Source of the DNA: Gyrodactylus bullatarudis
Lineage: Eukaryota; Platyhelminthes; Monogenea; Gyrodactylidea; Gyrodactylidae
Assembly: GCA_012064415.1 (NCBI GenBank)
Contig: SSNU01000327.1
Location: 148,935-212,934 of the forward strand
Length of the DNA: 64,000 bases
Direction: 5' to 3'
Part shown: piece by piece, positions 34,123 to 45,663 of the stretch
How the letters are laid out: each line of letters starts with the position of its first letter
Numbering within the stretch: position 1 is the first letter of the stretch
Translations under genes and position numbers: made by a program
The notes under the pieces: model-generated
Databases searched by the model: none
What the model saw: the letters and a program-made list of their open reading frames with translations, nothing else
Told to the model about the DNA's origin: nothing

Positions 34123-34329
34123 ACCTATTTCCTGCTTCAATTTGTGCCCACTACCTCGAACAAGAATGTTCCTGCGGAATTTCAATGCATGCCAGAAATT
34201 TCTTGAGTGATCAACATACCGCCAGGAATATAACGATCGAGCAATTCATTAGGCCTACTATTTTGTACAATGTACATATCTCTTTGAATATCAATCTTTT
34301 GATATAATTTTAATAGATGAATATTTCCA

Positions 34330-34610
34330 GTTATCCGGACGTATATGTAAATGTATCTATATTTTTATCAAAAAATAATTTATCGTCCCGCATGCACATC
34401 CAACAATTTTTGCAATTCCTCGATTGCTCAGACCATCCATTTTAAGGTTCATCGTTAGATAATATTTATGTAATAAATATCGGCATTTTATAAAATACCA
34501 CAGAGCAAATGGTATACTCAAAAAATACTCAAATTCTATTGGTTGTTTGTTTTCATGCATATTATTGGTCACCTGAAGAGGAGCAGAGAGGTATAAATAT
34601 AATTTTGGTA
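34330..34610 (-). repeat. Tigger-type terminal repeat, inverted copy
   Basis: Reverse complement starts TATTTATACCTCTCTGC and continues to GACCAATAATAT, matching the direct copies at 43955 and 47630. A short minus frame inside (34357-34572) has RGIAKIVGCACGTINYF, a helix-turn-helix-like phrase. Confidence 0.45.
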
Positions 34611-35399
34611 GGAAATATATTCATCTAGTGAGCCATCATGTGTATAGTTACCTGAATTTGATCTTCTAGTCTTCGAAAAAGAATCTCATGAATCTATTTG
34701 AAATTAATAGAAAATGATGTATTTCTCTCGTGTTGACGATGGCATTCCTAATCGTGACAAAAAATTGTTCGGTTATTCTTAGAAAAAAATGATGGGACGT
34801 TGAAGATAATATACAGTTAATATATCATAAATAGCTTCACGAGGACTACAAAAAACAATAAACTATTCGAAATAATTTTAAAATATGAATTCTTCGATAT
34901 TTTAGTACTTTCATGATATCAAAAATGCAATTATTAATAACTCATCATTTATTTCGCATAAAAAGAATATTGTTTTAGTAAGTCAAGCAAAAGAAACAGT
35001 AAATATCTGACATTGCAATTTATTCACAACTTTAAAACTGTCTGACACAAAATTAATTACAGTTTTCAAAAAATAATACTAAACAACTTAAATTTACTAA
35101 TTTCGAATTAAAAGACAATGTAGCTCACAATTATAAAGTGAATCAATTATAATTGATAATTATTTTTGTTATTTTCCTAATTTTGTAAATGGTCATATGA
35201 CTTTAATATCAATTTTATTATCGAATTATTTTTATATATTATTTTCATGTAATTTATTAATATAATATCTGGAATATAAGATATATTTATGAAAAGATTC
35301 AACGATTCGAGTTTTATTCAATAATGATGATCATCATTAAATTACATAAAGAATATCATTTTTGATCATAATGGAAAATAACGGTTATCAATCTTATAG
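34611..35399. other. No gene seen
   Basis: Very AT-rich stretch before the first array exon. Earlier exons of the gene may lie here but none has both phase-1 borders and domain similarity. Confidence 0.4.
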
Positions 35400-35666
35400 A
35401 TTTTGATATGGAACATCCATATTTTGAGTATGATGTGGAATTATACTCAAAATTTCTGGTTAAAGTCGATGATATAGCTTTTTCGAATAACTTGATGCTG
35501 TTGAAATATAATGATCAAATAAAGCATGAAATGGATTTATCTACAGCAAAAGTAACGATTAGGAGTAAAGCGATTATATTCATTGGAATTCCCCGTTTTA
35601 ATTTTGGATCAACATTTTATTTAAACGGAAGTGTAGATAGAATTGTTTTTTGGATGTCACAAATAG
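35400..35666 (+). CDS. Repeat-domain exon A1 (267 nt, phase 1-1)
   Basis: Acceptor TTATAG|A and donor ATAG|GTAACC; both borders are phase 1, giving 89 codons that join to D at the start. Open throughout. Protein clearly parallels exon B3: DVELYSKFLVKVDDIAF against DAALYSKTLVKFKDIEF, and DLSTAKVTI against DLSKAKVMV. The pattern is alternating strands closed by a short helix (VDRIVFWMSQIG). No transmembrane segment or known motif. It is the first of five plus-strand exons in block A. Product unknown. Confidence 0.7.
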
Positions 35667-37248
35667 GTAACCATCAGTTATATCTTCTGCTTAGTTCTAT
35701 CATCCCACAGTATAAAAATGGTAGGAGATTGGCTGCTAGTATTCATAACCATTGTTTCCTTCTTACGTATCTGTCAATTGCCCACTTAGACTTTTACGTT
35801 TTCTACCATTTTGCAATTGCAGGTGCAGCCAAAACTCTAGTGGTTCTTGATTCTCGCCTTCACTGATCTGACTGTTTGACCTACAAAGTCTTAACCGCGT
35901 TTACATTTGAGTAAGTATTTCACACATTTCTTCTCAAGACTTGGGACTGGATCTTTTTTCTCTTATGAAAGAGACAGAATGAGGGTGTTTGTGAAAACTG
36001 AGAACTATTAGATATTTCTTTCGACTAGATATTTCTTCTGTGATGAATCTGTAATACGTGTTCAGTGTTAGCACAAAAAGAAAATAGGCCAATCGTATAA
36101 ATCGAGGTTATTAAGGTTGATCTGCAATGAATAATTCATTGTGAGAACTTTTTAGATTTAGAGTTTAGGATATATTTTTTTGAAATGAAATGAAATTTAT
36201 TGAACAATTCATAAGTTTATATTTTATGGAATTTTATAGGGAAACTTTATTAAGCCAACAAAAAATAAAAATTTAATTCTTCAAGAGCTAGTTTTGGAAA
36301 TAATTCCATTTTAAAACTACTTTGGAGGATAATCCTTAATAATAAGGTTTAAGAAGTTCAATATTGATGTTCTTAAATATTTTTTCTTCCTCAGAAAATT
36401 ATTTCTGTGAGTCATATACGTCATACACTTTGTAGTTTTCATGTTTATTATGACAACTAAAAAATTAATATTTTGTTCATAATAAGTAGAGAAAGTCAAT
36501 AATTTCCCTTTATCTTTTTCCAGCTTAACTTCATAATTAATGCTTACTAGCATAATATTGATACACTGAAGAAAGTCAAGAATCTATATTTTTCTGATCA
36601 ACATAAAAAATTTTACGCTGATTCCAAATATGCCGAAAAATATATACGCTTCCCATCGAATAAAGAAGTTATACCAGTTTAATTGATTCAACCATTTCTA
36701 TAGCACATAAATGTACTCAAACTCAAATATCGACTCAAGGATTAAAGTTGAGAACTTGATCTTCACAAAATATTTTAACAGACAGTTTCTCCACTCATGT
36801 TCGAAATTTAGATCTGATCTGACATTTTTTTTAAATCAGGAGTGCTCTTTGAAAATTTAAAAGTTGAAACTTTTCATAATTTATAAGGGTTAATTTTATG
36901 CTTGATTTCATTCAATCTAGTTAAATAGTACTTAATCAGCTCCCAAGTGGTATATAATTTATTGTCTCAAGTGTTCAACAACAGTCAACTCGTACATCAG
37001 AAAATTTTGATCAGAAAAATACAGATTTAAAAAAATTTAAAAACTTTCTCCAGTGATATATAATAAAGTTAAAAATTATTATTGTCGGAAAAATTGTAAA
37101 ATACATCAAAATATTTTAGTTGGGTTAAGTAGAGTTAGAGAAAACAAGCGTGAATTATAGTGATAAGCGTCTCATTCAAATATCTTGTTTACACCTGGAG
37201 TATTTTATTTCTGAATATTTTTAAAACGCAAAATATTAATTTCACTAG
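35667..37248. other. Intron A1-A2; a segment shared with block B
   Basis: 36180-36240 (TGAAATGAAATTTATTGAACAATTCATAAG) resembles 57745-57775 upstream of exon B3. No exon with both borders found. A 78-codon minus frame (36317-36553) has no family signature. Confidence 0.45.
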
Positions 37249-37515
37249 ATTCATCGATGGATCATAAGTCTTATTTAAGATACGATTATAATAGAGTAGT
37301 TAATTTCGTGAATATTGATCACCTCGAAGTATGAGACAAACAGCTATTAGTTTTATGTAACAACAAATCTATTGATTCCTTCTATAAAATTGTCAGCAAA
37401 GGAGATATTATTGGAAAACGATTCAGTATTGATACTGAGAATAGTGAAAAGAAGCGAGTTATTGTAGAAGTTTTGGGATCCGTGGAAAATCTCGAACGGC
37501 TTCATAATGAGATCA
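37249..37515 (+). pseudogene. Repeat-domain exon A2 (267 nt, one stop)
   Basis: Acceptor CACTAG|A, donor ATCA|GTAAGC, phase 1-1, exactly 267 nt. Matches exon B4: LRYDYNRVVNFVNIDHLEV against LCYEYDNVFCLEKVDRFDL; the tail SVENLERLHNEIS ends in the same helix as the other exons. A TGA at about 37333 interrupts the frame where B4 has Ile-Arg. This suggests decay of block A, unless the base is a sequencing error. Confidence 0.65.
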
Positions 37516-37663
37516 GTAAGCTTAACCATTGTATAATATTTTCGTGTTGCATATAATTTTTATTAAAGGTGAAGGTCAAAACTCGAGTGAATATTTTTCA
37601 TTCTTTAAATAAATGAATATCAAATGTATAAACAATCGTAAATAAAGAATATTTCAATTTCAG

Positions 37664-37930
37664 AACTTACTATAACTGTGAACAATAATTTATGTTTATA
37701 TGTTTTATCCTTTCATTGGAAAAATACCTCAATGATATGTAAGACTTCAAAAGGCGACTATTCTTTTGATTTTTCTAATGCTCTTTGTTCGATAACAAAA
37801 CAAGAAAATTCTTTTTTTATAAATTGAATCATGTGAAAGTTAATGGGATAAAATCAACAGAATCGATTACAATTGTTGGCAAAAAACTAGAAATGAAGAA
37901 ACTGATAAAAAAAACTAGAAGAATTATTCG
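37664..37930 (+). pseudogene. Repeat-domain exon A3 (267 nt, two compensating frameshifts)
   Basis: Acceptor TTTCAG|A, donor TTCG|GTGAG, phase 1-1, 267 nt. Matches B5 (FHWKNTSMICKTSKGDYSFD against VQWKNFLMICKTEQGSHKFD). Frame is lost in a T7 run near 37810 and would be regained by a change in an A8 run near 37903, so total length is preserved. Both lesions lie in homopolymers. Ends in LIKKLEELF once the second frame is considered. Follows A2 after a 148-nt intron. Confidence 0.62.
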
Positions 37931-38251
37931 GTGAGATTAACTATAATTTTATCGATTAAAATGTTTTGTAACAGCTACCAGATCACTTATTTCTATATTC
38001 TATATTGTACTTACTACCCATTTTCTCAATACAGATTTATTTTCTAAAAAAATGTCATTATTATCAAGTAAGAAGATGCCAAAAATAACGACCTGTATTT
38101 CGGAAATACTCATTATACATGCCATATAAAAACAGGTTTAGAAGTGAGAAGTGATTATGTTATTGAATAAACTTTGGAATAGTATATCTGTTGTATACCT
38201 GTTTCCAGATCATATATAGTTGTGTTACAAAGATCAGTTTAAGATAACTAG

Positions 38252-38715
38252 AGCCTCAAAAAGTATTAAAATGCTTATTTAACCAGCTATTCCCTCTGTT
38301 ATGAAAACCATTTTAAACTAATAATTTTTCTGCTATGTCATCAGGGTTCAAAGTTATAAGGTCTTAAAATGTATTATTTTGAAGATAAGGTTTTAAAATA
38401 ATACTTTATAAAGGCATTTATTTCATCCATATCAATGAACTCGATTCTCATTTTTGAGGTAGAGAGATGATTTTCATTGTCTAACAATTTGCTAAGCTCA
38501 AAAATAGCCATGGAGATAGTAATTTGGATATTATCTCGATGTTTCAGATCAATTACAACATTAATCTGTTTTTCAAATTTTTATTCTGTTTACTTATAAG
38601 TAGTTCATGTAAGATATTTGCTGTAAATTAGGGATAAAGTATTAAAATAATACTTTTCAAAATTTTTAGATCTTAAAAAATTATTTTTAGGTAATATTTT
38701 TTGAGGCTATAATGA
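38252..38715 (-). repeat. Repeat unit with inverted ends, carrying a domain-like relic
   Basis: Begins AGCCTCAAAAAGTATTAAAATG and ends with an inverse of AGCCTCAAAAAATATTACC. The left 130 bp recur at 48787-48900. Between the ends a minus-strand frame resembles the array domain (see 38374-38580). Confidence 0.45.
38374..38580 (-). pseudogene. Minus-strand relic resembling the repeat domain
   Basis: Minus-strand frame of about 68 codons with its stop at 38374-38376. Alternating hydrophobic strands (NIQITISMAIFELSKLL) precede a helix-like end (MDEINAFIKYYFKTL), the same layout as the plus-strand array exons, especially B1. Opposite orientation inside a repeat suggests a copied terminal exon. 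Similarity is by pattern only. Confidence 0.35.
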
Positions 38716-39005
38716 TAAATAATTATAATTAGTAAAAATATGAAAATAATGGAAAACTGTTATTATTGTAATTATAACGGATAATTTTTCACAAAACTTT
38801 TAAATATCATTTCATCCACCTGGACGCAGGTCTTAAACGAGTGTACTATTCTAAAATATGGTTAGTAACATAATATCTTACAATATTACAATATCTCAAT
38901 ATTACACTAAATGTATAAAAATAAAGATTTAAATTTGTGGTATATTTTGACATCTTCTCATTTATTTACATTTTAAAAGTTTAATCTCAATATTTTTATT
39001 TTCAG

Positions 39006-39301
39006 ATTCTATTAAAAACGCGATCTTGTTTCGATATTTGACAGTGAATTTCATCGAAGAAGATATTGTTCAAACTGAAAACTTGCAGCTTTTATAAAGA
39101 ATGAAGGACACCAACAATTTACAAAATACACAGCAGATGAGATTATAACTAATCATATATGTTTGAAAGAATCAACTATAATGCTAGGTATAGATGAGAG
39201 TAATAGAAAATGTATTCAAATTAAGAATGCAATTCACTCAATGGACCATATAAGTATTAAAATCTATGTGGATAATATTGAGGTATCTTTTAAAAAGCTT
39301 T
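39006..39301 (+). pseudogene. Repeat-domain exon A4 (one frameshift, donor lost)
   Basis: Acceptor TTTCAG|A. Matches B6: DSIKNAILFRYLTVNFIEED against DSMKQSILFRYVTAKEIEGS, then after a frameshift near 39095 (in a T run) NHICLKESTIML against NNICLREASLKL. The expected donor reads T|GTTTTTAA instead of T|GTAAGT, so splicing is probably lost. It is 296 nt against 303 in B6. Confidence 0.62.
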
Positions 39302-39566
39302 GTTTTTAATTTTAAAATTGATTAGTAAAATCAGCTAGTTGTTGTTTGACTTAGCTCACTAGAGGAGTGTTGATTTTTCGTATTCGTACACTAAACATTT
39401 TTAAACGAATCATTATTTCAACAGTGCGAAAAACGAGGTTAATACTCTAATATTATTCATCAGTTTTTCAAACTAAATTCAATTCTTTAATTTAATTATT
39501 AATTCCGTTATTTATTTCATAAAACCTAACATATGTAATTATCAATTGAAGAATTAAAATTTTTAG

Positions 39567-39578
39567 TCGATTGTTATC
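39567..39578 (+). other. Candidate 12-nt microexon, block A copy
   Basis: TCGATTGTTATC bounded by TTTTAG| and |GTGAGT. The equivalent place in block B (62629-62640) has CTGATTGCTACC between TTCTAG| and |GTAAGT. Twelve bases keep the phase-1 array in frame. Alternatively it is the beginning of a longer terminal exon (D-C-Y-R…), open in both copies. Confidence 0.35.
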
Positions 39579-41170
39579 GTGAGTTTTTTTCAAACAAGAA
39601 AATAAAATTAACAATTTTGGACAAAATAGTTCTTCAGGGAATTCGGCATATATTTACTAGAACGTTGTTCACTTGCCACCTGACTATGTCGTCTTCTGGG
39701 TTGTAGAAAAAGAAAAAAATCTGTTCGAATTTTTCTTTAATAGTTATTACTTCAATCTGAAACAAAAATTTTACATTAATAGATCAAGTAATGTTCAGAG
39801 TAGAAAATTTAGTTTTCCGCAGCAAACCTAACGATATTTCACCGATATAACGTTTACATATGTTCTTGAAGTTGATAGGTTTTTTCTAAAGCTGATTCTT
39901 CACTAAACTTGCGTGTTTCATTAATTGAACCAACATAGTCAGCAAGCTAGTGAACAACTTTGTAGTAAAGATCACACAGAACTACCAAAAAATAGTTTTT
40001 TCTTCATAAGAAAAAATATATTAAAAATTTCATATTTTTATTATCAGGTGCAGGCAATACAATAGACTGTTTCAGTATCACATATAATGGTGTTGATACA
40101 ATATGGGACAAAGTCAACTGCTATATGAAATCTCGAAGAACTTTTAAATAAACCATTATCATATAACTAGAACATATCTTGCTGGGTCATTTCAAATTAG
40201 TTCAATTGATTTGAGTATTTCTATTGATCCATCTTGAGTAATTTGAGTATTGATGGGAATACAGTCTAGTGAATAGATCCAACCATATCCACCCCAACAC
40301 ACGATTTATCGATCGACATATATTGGAAATTTTAATCCAATCGAGAAAAAATAATAGAATAAAGTTTAGGGTTTGCGAAATTTTGAATTCTCAGAATTTT
40401 TGTTTTTTTTCCAATTATCTCAGAAATTATAAGTAAATTTTCAGATCTGAGAATAGATTTGGAATCATTTCAAAAGTTTACAACAGAATCAGATCACTTT
40501 TCCCTTTTACCTAAATTTTGAACTATTCACGACCACTAGTACTGTTTATACTATCAAGTCTATTCAGAGAAATAATTAGTTGGTCATAAATTGAATAGTA
40601 TAATAAAATGAATAATAATAAAGAAAAATTTGGGTGATATCATCAGTCAGTTGTGCAAACGTTGAGAGCATTTGAATAAATAAGAATGGATGCCAAGAAA
40701 ATTTGAGGAATGAGCTCTTTATTTCAGGCATTGGCTAAAGTATTTGATAATTTTGTTAGAGTTATTTTCTACATCTGAACACCTCATCCTTTTACTCGAT
40801 TCCTGAGGTTGGCTACTAATCTGAACTGAGGAGGTTGTTCTATTGTTCAAAAAGAATAACCAAACCAAATAAGACCAAGAGGTTTTACTATTTTCTACTG
40901 TTTGCATAGGCTAGAGTTTTCTTTCTTAACTGTTTTCACTTTTCCCATTTTGTCTATGGCTTTTGTTTTTACTATATATTTTGCATGTAAGAGGCTAGAG
41001 AGTATGCCTGAAATAAAGCGCTTATTCCTCTAATTTTCTCGGCATCCTTTCTAATTTTAATATTAAATTAAAGGTGTTTAGTATTTATAATTGAATATTT
41101 AAATAAAACATTGAATGTGTTACTTTTAGTAGTTAAACCATGGTTAGATTTTGAATAACATATATTTCAG
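39579..41170. other. Intronic; holds a long-TIR relic and a MITE
   Basis: 40330-40550 resembles the ends of the 16-kb long-TIR element (CTCAGAAATTATAAG; TTGAACTATTCACGACC). A separate small element occupies 40688-41047. No exon equivalent to B7 was found. Confidence 0.45.
40688..41047 (-). mobile_element. Small TIR element (MITE)
   Basis: About 45-bp inverted ends: GGATGCCAAGAAAATTTGAGG … and its inverse at 41003-41047, including TTTATTTCAGGCAT. Inside, a minus frame (40719-40907) ends SSQPQESSKRMRCSDVENNS then NKIIKYF, close to the plus frame at 60248-60472 (SSQPEETRKRNRNSD … NKITKYF). The two are related transposon C termini with a PIP-box-like end. Confidence 0.55.
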
Positions 41171-41428
41171 AAGCTAAATCATCAATTCCATATATGAACT
41201 ATTTTGATGGAGCTGTAAGAATAATGGAAAAAATAGAGAATATCAAAAAGAATGGCCCGATTTCCGGTTTTATTTCTCGTAAAATAGAAGTTGATAGATT
41301 TAATCATTTTCAGAATGTTGAGAGAGAATCTCAATTCTTGATGCTTCACGCGATAAGGAATGAAGAACATATTCAAGCTTTCATATATGGAGATGAAGAA
41401 AAATTAACAAGAATTTACGAAGATTTAG
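41171..41428 (+). CDS. Repeat-domain exon A5 (258 nt, phase 1-1)
   Basis: Acceptor TTTCAG|A, donor TTAG|GTGATT. Open. Matches B8: SIPYMNYFDGAVRIMEKIEN against TIPYVVYSFDDKKIVEKVDT, and FIYGDEEKLTRIYEDLG against FIYADQERLNRIYNELS. If the weak GTGATT donor is not used, the frame reads on to a stop at 41508 (DFSLRIFTPFI…), similar to the read-through of B7 (DFIIRLFCPL). It could therefore be a terminal exon. Confidence 0.68.
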
Positions 41429-41759
41429 GTGATTTCAGTTTAAGAATATTTACTCCGTTTATTAAAAATTATGAAATCCAAATTATAAATGCCGAAATTA
41501 TTTACTAATTTTTATATTTTCAAAGCATCTAATTCCCAGCAAAGTTCCCTCAATTAATTAGAAGATCGATAGCAGTAATTCCTTCAAGTGAGAATTCGTT
41601 ATAATGTCAAATGAAAGATTACATATCTCAAAAGAATGATAAATTATTATATATAGTATGAACGTAAAATATTTCGCGAGAGAAACTCTTTAATCTCTGT
41701 TTTTAGTTGAGCTATTGATAATTCCATGAATAAAAAAGGTTGATGTCAGTTATAAGAAT

Positions 41760-43723
41760 GTTTATTTCGTGGCATACTCATCAGCTTTAAAATGCCAGAT
41801 TTATACAGGTAAAAGCTCTGTAAAGGGTTAAAAATTTCAATAGTACATTAGAATGAAATTTCGACCAATAGGAATCGTTCAATAAAATTGAAGCTTTATT
41901 ATTTCTCTTCGATTCTATCAAAATTCCTCGTTGTATAGAATTTTATTAACTACTAAATTGACATTTTGTCACTAAATCAAGTGGGTTGAGTTAAAAATGA
42001 TGTCATGCATTGTTGATTTTAGGCACATTAGAGAGAAAAAATGTAATTATTAGATCAAAATTAAAATAGGTAGAAATATTGATTGATTTTTCTAGCTCAA
42101 CTAAAGTCTAATTTCATTCCCCGAAAAAAACAAACAGATGATTATCAGCACTAGGTACATACATGGTGCACCAAGAGGTGTGTTAAGAATATATGATGTA
42201 TATATTTTACTATTGACACGTCTGGATATGTCAATCTGAGATATCAATGCAATCCTCTAGTTATGTTAAAGTCACAAGGGGGTCACTGAGAGGGGCCACA
42301 GCCTTTTGGAATACGATGGGAGTGTCTGATAAACACGCCAAATGCTTTTGTATTTCAAACACTCATATTAATCAAACCTTAACGAGTAATAAATATCTTG
42401 TTTATTTAAGTTCGTTTATTTTTAAAATTATATACAGTTTAATTTAGAATTGGATTGTCTTTTGAAAAATTCAAATTCTTCACAATACTAAGAGAGCCAT
42501 CTAGTTTTCTCACTGTCAAATAGTTCTTCAGTAATTCTAAATCAGATGATGTTGCTCTTCTTATTTCATCATTTTTTCTATTTCTTTCGGTATCAAACCA
42601 GTTTGTTCCCAACATTTAACGATCATATCAGGACCAATCTCTTCCCATATATCTGAAGCTATATCGATGTATCAGCCAAGTTCATGAGATGGTGCATATC
42701 ATCAACAAAAACTCCTCTTTCAGACCTGATTCTCTCTAGGCGCTTGTTGTACATCGCCTTAAATTTCCTGAAGTTGAATTTTCTGGAAGATAAATAATCT
42801 GAAGAAGATTAAATAATTTTGAATAATCATATTCTAATGTTTACTTTTATGTTCCTAAGAGATCTCTGTTGTTCTTCTTTGCAATGTTTAAAATGAGCAC
42901 TACATAAAAAGTATTATCTTCCGGTCGACGATTCTTCTTTTTTTCCCAAGAGTTCTGTTCCATGCCTGTAAATATTTTTTGAAAGCATCTTTTGTCATCC
43001 ATGATGATTTTTCATGAGTGAACTTGATCCTTTTTAGAGTATTCTGGCGGTCTCTGAAGCATATTGGATTTCTGTTTTTTCCTATCACCCAAAGTTTTTT
43101 CTTTTGACCAGTGGCACTCACAGCAACAACGAGGGTAAATCTCACTTTGGATTTTTTTCTTCCAAACAGTTTGGAGCCTTTTGTTGCGATGACTTTAGAA
43201 TAGTAATTGAAAATATTCCAACCGGCTTCATCTATGTTTTGGCTGATACCCTTCAGTTAACTCAGGAAGCTGTTGAAGAAAGGCTGCTATTTTCTCGGCT
43301 GGCGCATCTAGTTTATCACCACAGGACTATAAAAGAAGGTTTTGATAAATTTTATATAGCTTCACTTAAAAATCAACTTACAGCTCTAACGACTAATTTT
43401 TGACGATTCTTAAAGTTTTTATAGAATGTTTTACTACCTATGAAAGTTGTAAAACCCATCTGTGTTGATACGTCTTTAACTATATTTTCTAAGTCTCCAT
43501 CACTAATATTCGATGAAAGAATTTCATCCACCCGTTCTTTGATAGAAATAGATATTTCGCTCTCTCCAGATGGCAACCGTAAATGTCTTTCCTGTTGAGC
43601 ATTGATTATGGATGTTGATTTTTTCAAAGACTTATATACAGTCTTCACTGAACAATTGAAAATAGAAGCCAGGTGGGATGGGTCAATTTTATCATATATA
43701 TAAGAATAGGTAATTTTATTCAC
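41760..43723 (-). pseudogene. Pogo/Tigger-family transposase relic X2
   Basis: Relative of X1. N terminus 43373-43723 with helix-turn-helix (LASIFNCSVKTVYKSLKK) and RLPSGESEISISIKERVDEI. An intron of about 63 nt (43315-43378) sits at the same position as in the 46-kb copy. Then the DDE region (42900-43300: LVVAVSATGQKKKLWVIGK, SSWMTKDAFKKYL, RKIILFM) and a second intron of 46 nt (42799-42844). The exon after it is deleted across the third Asp. 41790-41890 is the left terminal repeat. Defective. Confidence 0.7.
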
Positions 43724-43739
43724 TAAATGTAGTAGAAGT

Positions 43740-43895
43740 TTAAATTAGATCTTTTAACTATTTATAGAAGTTTTGACCGAAAACCTTTAAGATCTAGTTT
43801 ATTAACAAAAAAACATTTTGAGGCATTGAAAGAACTAAAATCTAATGAGAACATATTCCTTACTAAACCTGATAAGGGTCAATGGATAGTTATAC
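43740..43895 (+). pseudogene. Penelope-like RT N-terminal scrap
   Basis: Plus frame with FEALKELKSNENIFLTKPDK then G-x-x-VI. The ALKELK…TKPDKG-x-x-VI block is the conserved start of PLE-type reverse transcriptases. No palm motifs follow. Confidence 0.5.
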
Positions 43896-43954
43896 AGTGA
43901 GTTGCATAGATAACGCCTCGAGATAACTCTACCCAAAAAATAATCCTTTATTTA

Positions 43955-44410
43955 TACCTCTCTGCACCTATTTTATTGACCAATAATATTCGAGTATCCT
44001 ATCAACCAATGAGATTGGAGCATGGTTTTTCCATATCCACTTTTTCTGTTTCTACTCTCTTTCCCCAGTATGATTACGTTTTAGAAAATATGATTCTATA
44101 TTTTACATAGTTGAAAAGAGAATTTTCTTAGCTTTTACAAGAAATAAAAATTAAATCTCTAGCATCACGTATTACTGAATTAAAATAACTCTGTTATTAT
44201 TAACTTCCAGGTCAAGATATTAGCACCATTCGATAGACAATGTTATTTTAACTGGCTTGGGAAATTTTCATTAAGCCAGCATTAAAGAGCTCAAAGAAAA
44301 TTAGTTTATAAGTTTTGATCTGAAATAGCTTTTTAAAAATCTAATTCAAAATCACATCACTCATGAATGTAGAATCGACAATGAAAACCATGCTCCACCC
44401 CTCCCCCTCA
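43955..44410 (+). repeat. Tigger-type terminal repeat, copy 1
   Basis: About 450 bp, from TTTATTTATACCTCTCTGCAC to CATGCTCCACCCCTCC. Diverged direct copy at 47630-48075 (CCTCTCTGCCCC … CTTGCTCCACCTCCCCC). Confidence 0.6.
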
Positions 44411-45660
44411 ATCTGCTATCATATGTGAAAAAGGGAGAAAATTCTTTCGTCATTAGTCATGACCTTTTTGTTATTTTAAAGTCATACCTCCCTTTTACCA
44501 TGAATCTGTGTTTGTGAATGTATTCATATTTATGTTCATTTCAATATCGACCAATGGAATTGTTTCTAAGTTTGTAAAATCGATTCATTCTCAATAAAAT
44601 TTTATAACTGAAATGACTAAACTGACGCTTTCACAAAAGCAAGAGATCTTAAATCTTTACGAAACTCATTCCATTGTTCATCTAGCAAAGCTGTTCAAAG
44701 TTTCAAAGCCTACTATACGAAAGGTTCTCGACAGTAAAGAAATCAAGCGGCCATTAAATGACGAGAATTCAAGATCTATTATTCGTTTATGTCTCCAGAA
44801 ACGTGCTGAAGATGGAATCACGACAACTCCTGATGAACTTGGAGATTTAATTAAAGATATCGCCAACAATAATAATATTGAAAAAATTCCCAAGAGCACA
44901 ATGTCTTTCATGTGTCAGGATAGTTTTCTAGATGAAAGAAATGTAAATTTTCATTTTCTTAACCTTTCAGGTACAAGCTAAAAAAGTTTCCTTGAATAGG
45001 ACAATAAACCTCCATTACAAAATCGATAATTATATAGAATCTAGTTCTCAGTGCTATCTTCTGTATGTCTCGTCAATACATTACAAGAATAAATTCATTT
45101 ACTGCCTACAAATTATCAATTTCGATTCAGAAAAGAGACAGTTTCTCTGCATCAAGCAAAAATATTTACTTACAAGTTTCAATGCTATCAAAATCGAGCA
45201 GAAACAATCGATTTTAATGTATTTGTTACGGTTTATCTCTCATTTCAATAAATAAGTGAAGGTTCCATCAGCACTATTTATTCAGAAAAACTCGGAATTT
45301 CTAATTGATATCAAAAAAATATTACTTCAACTCCATAATTTGGATATTTATACTTACTCGGTTGATAAGCCGACTAAAATTTCATACGTTTTCCGAAAAG
45401 CGACAAAATTTGAAGCTTGCATCAAGTCAAGACCTGGACTTCCACATAAACCTGCAGATCAATTTTATTGAGAATGAATTGATTTTACAAACTTAGAAAC
45501 AATTCCATTGGTCGATATTGAAATGAATATAAATATGAATACATTCACAAACACAGATTCATGGAAAAAGGGAGATATGACTTTAAAATAACAAAAAGGT
45601 CATGACTAATGACGAAAGAATTTTCTCCCTTTTTCATATATGATAGCAGATTGAGGGGGC
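44410..45660 (+). mobile_element. TIR element with truncated transposase N terminus
   Basis: Inverted ends of about 200 bp (44412-44610 and 45455-45660) starting CCCCCTCAATCTGCTATCATAT. Inside, 44613-44981 begins MTKLTLSQKQEILNLYETHS with a helix-turn-helix (LAKLFKVSKPTIRKVL) and PDELGDLIKDI, followed by two shorter plus frames (44992-45255, 45256-45471) without recognised motifs. No DDE core, so non-autonomous. It truncates the minus-strand transposase that starts at 47244. Confidence 0.7.
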
Positions 45661-45663
45661 AAT

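Noticed and set aside
34570..34610. CTGAAGAGGAGCAGAG as a fourth hammerhead core
   Set aside because: No GAAA box, no stem III hairpin and no stem I partner; it belongs to a Tigger-type terminal repeat.
36317..36553. Minus-strand 78-codon frame as a gene
   Set aside because: No splice-border, motif or repeat support; AT-rich chance frame in an intron.
37130..37200. Possible hammerhead on the minus strand (ACGCTTATCACT…CGCTTGTTTTCTC)
   Set aside because: Matches only the 3' half of the motif; the CTGANGA core is missing. Probably a PLE terminal scrap.
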